Under the pieces are notes generated by a model that saw only the letters and a program-made list of their open reading frames with translations, made no database searches and had not been told where the DNA came from. Shown here piece after piece: positions 6,299-6,697 of a DNA stretch of 6,697 nt. The first letter of the stretch is position 1, and each line of letters begins with the position of its first letter. This stretch comes from Bacteriovoracaceae bacterium UBA6261 (GTDB lineage Bacteria > Bdellovibrionota > Bacteriovoracia > Bacteriovoracales > Bacteriovoracaceae): positions 1 to 6,697 of the forward strand of contig DJVH01000050.1 of the NCBI GenBank assembly GCA_002440825.1, given 5' to 3'. The position numbers were made by a program, and so were the translations under genes.

Positions 6299-6358
6299 AT
6301 AAAATCCTTAGTGAAATGTACTTTCAACAAGCTTTATTTTATCATAACGCAGCTAAAG

Positions 6359-6386
6359 TTACAGAGAGGAACTTCTGTGCTATAAT
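6359..6386 (+). promoter_or_regulatory. Sigma-70-like promoter of the Fe-S carrier gene
   Basis: TTACAG (6359-6364), 16 bases, then TATAAT (6381-6386), with TG one base before the -10 (6378-6379). This is close to consensus and lies 34 bases before the ATG at 6421. A short inverted repeat, ACAGA (6361-6365) and TCTGT (6374-6378) with an 8-base spacer, sits across the -35 end and the spacer, where a repressor could bind; this may be chance. Confidence 0.72.
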
Positions 6387-6410
6387 AGACTGAATTCGTA
6401 AATTATTAAT

Positions 6411-6414
6411 GAGG
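6411..6414 (+). promoter_or_regulatory. Ribosome binding site of the Fe-S carrier gene
   Basis: GAGG six bases before the ATG at 6421 supports that start. An in-frame ATG four codons upstream (6409) overlaps this site and has no Shine-Dalgarno of its own. Confidence 0.6.
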
Positions 6415-6420
6415 CTCCCT

Positions 6421-6697
6421 ATGGAAAACATCGTAACAGTGACAGAAAAGGCGTTAGAACATATCAGAGAGATCTATGTTAAAGAAGAAAAGGGTCTTGA
6501 TACCGGTTTACGGCTTGGTGTGATCGGTGGTGGATGCTCAGGTCTTTCTTATAAAATTGAATTTTCTGAAAAAAAAGAAAAAGACAATGTGCTGGATTTT
6601 GGCGACATCAAAATATTCATCGATCCAAAATCTTCAATTTACCTGAAAGGTGTTGAGCTTGATTTCAAAGATGGATTAAATGGAAAGGGATTTGTTT
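6421..6697 (+). CDS. A-type iron-sulfur carrier (IscA/ErpA/SufA family), 3'-truncated by the window edge
   Basis: These cytoplasmic proteins carry Fe-S clusters from the assembly scaffold to target apoproteins. The 92 visible codons read MENIVTVTEKALEHI, then LRLGVIGGGCSGLSY (30-44) with Cys39, the first of three conserved ligand cysteines, then IDPKSSIYLKG and a DGLNGKGFV segment, all in family order. The other two cysteines, in a C-terminal CGCG-type motif some 10-15 residues further on, fall outside the window. The usual length of about 105-120 residues means only a short tail is missing. The GGGCSG form and the IDPKS-YLKG segment match A-type carriers, but IscA, ErpA and SufA cannot be told apart without the neighbours beyond the edge. 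It has its own promoter and good ribosome site. A degenerate family member without the last cysteines cannot be excluded. Confidence 0.93.
   Translation, partial: MENIVTVTEKALEHIREIYVKEEKGLDTGLRLGVIGGGCSGLSYKIEFSEKKEKDNVLDFGDIKIFIDPKSSIYLKGVELDFKDGLNGKGFV

Larger units (their letters stand above)
6299..6420. other. Divergent intergenic region, FHA gene / Fe-S carrier gene
   Basis: The 122-base gap contains the FHA ribosome site, a clear plus-strand promoter and the carrier's ribosome site. The minus-strand FHA promoter is not clear: the AT-rich part at 6331-6352 offers TAAAAT- or TATGAT-like -10 boxes on that strand, with no convincing -35. Confidence 0.4.

Noticed and set aside
6409..6411. 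In-frame ATG at 6409 as the Fe-S carrier start
   Set aside because: It overlaps the GAGG that serves the ATG at 6421 and has no ribosome site of its own.

Overview
The window looks like an ordinary chromosomal stretch from a moderately AT-rich Gram-negative bacterium. The residue patterns (an Lgt with a GCCYG-type core, a Cys-patterned lipoprotein, fused IcmF with its own adenosyltransferase, a small FHA protein) would fit the Bdellovibrionota/Bacteriovoracales or another delta-like lineage. That placement is an inference from gene style, not from a marker gene. I see no mobile element, integrase, CRISPR array, tRNA or rRNA, and no sign of recent transfer.

Layout. (1) 1-563, plus strand: 3' part of lgt, the prolipoprotein diacylglyceryl transferase; its start lies before the window. 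(2) 710-1363, plus: a small predicted lipoprotein with six further cysteines and no recognised function, behind a recognisable extended -10 promoter. (3) A strong bidirectional terminator at about 1366-1396 separates it from a convergent gene. (4) 1395-1829, minus: a 2x[4Fe-4S] dicluster ferredoxin. (5) A 168-base divergent intergenic region. (6) 1998-5153, plus: icmF, the fused coenzyme-B12 isobutyryl-CoA mutase (B12 domain, MeaI-type G-protein chaperone, substrate-binding domain in one chain). (7) 5153-5716, plus: a PduO-type ATP:cob(I)alamin adenosyltransferase that overlaps the icmF stop codon by one base. (8) 5717-6298, minus: a small FHA-domain protein meeting the adenosyltransferase gene stop-to-stop with no gap. 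(9) A 122-base divergent region with a good sigma-70-like promoter. (10) 6421 to the window end, plus: an A-type Fe-S carrier (IscA/ErpA/SufA family), cut off before its C-terminal CGCG-type motif.

How the genes work together. The one clear functional unit is icmF plus the adenosyltransferase: the second enzyme makes adenosylcobalamin, the first consumes it and carries its own GTPase for cofactor loading and editing. The substrate-pocket residues (Phe551, Gln699) point to isobutyryl-CoA/n-butyryl-CoA interconversion rather than methylmalonyl-CoA. Lgt would lipidate lipoproteins in general, including the one next to it. The ferredoxin and the A-type carrier share an Fe-S theme but sit in separate transcription units. 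I did not find a clearly new multi-gene system; the most open questions concern the lipoprotein, the partner of the ferredoxin, and details of the IcmF G domain.
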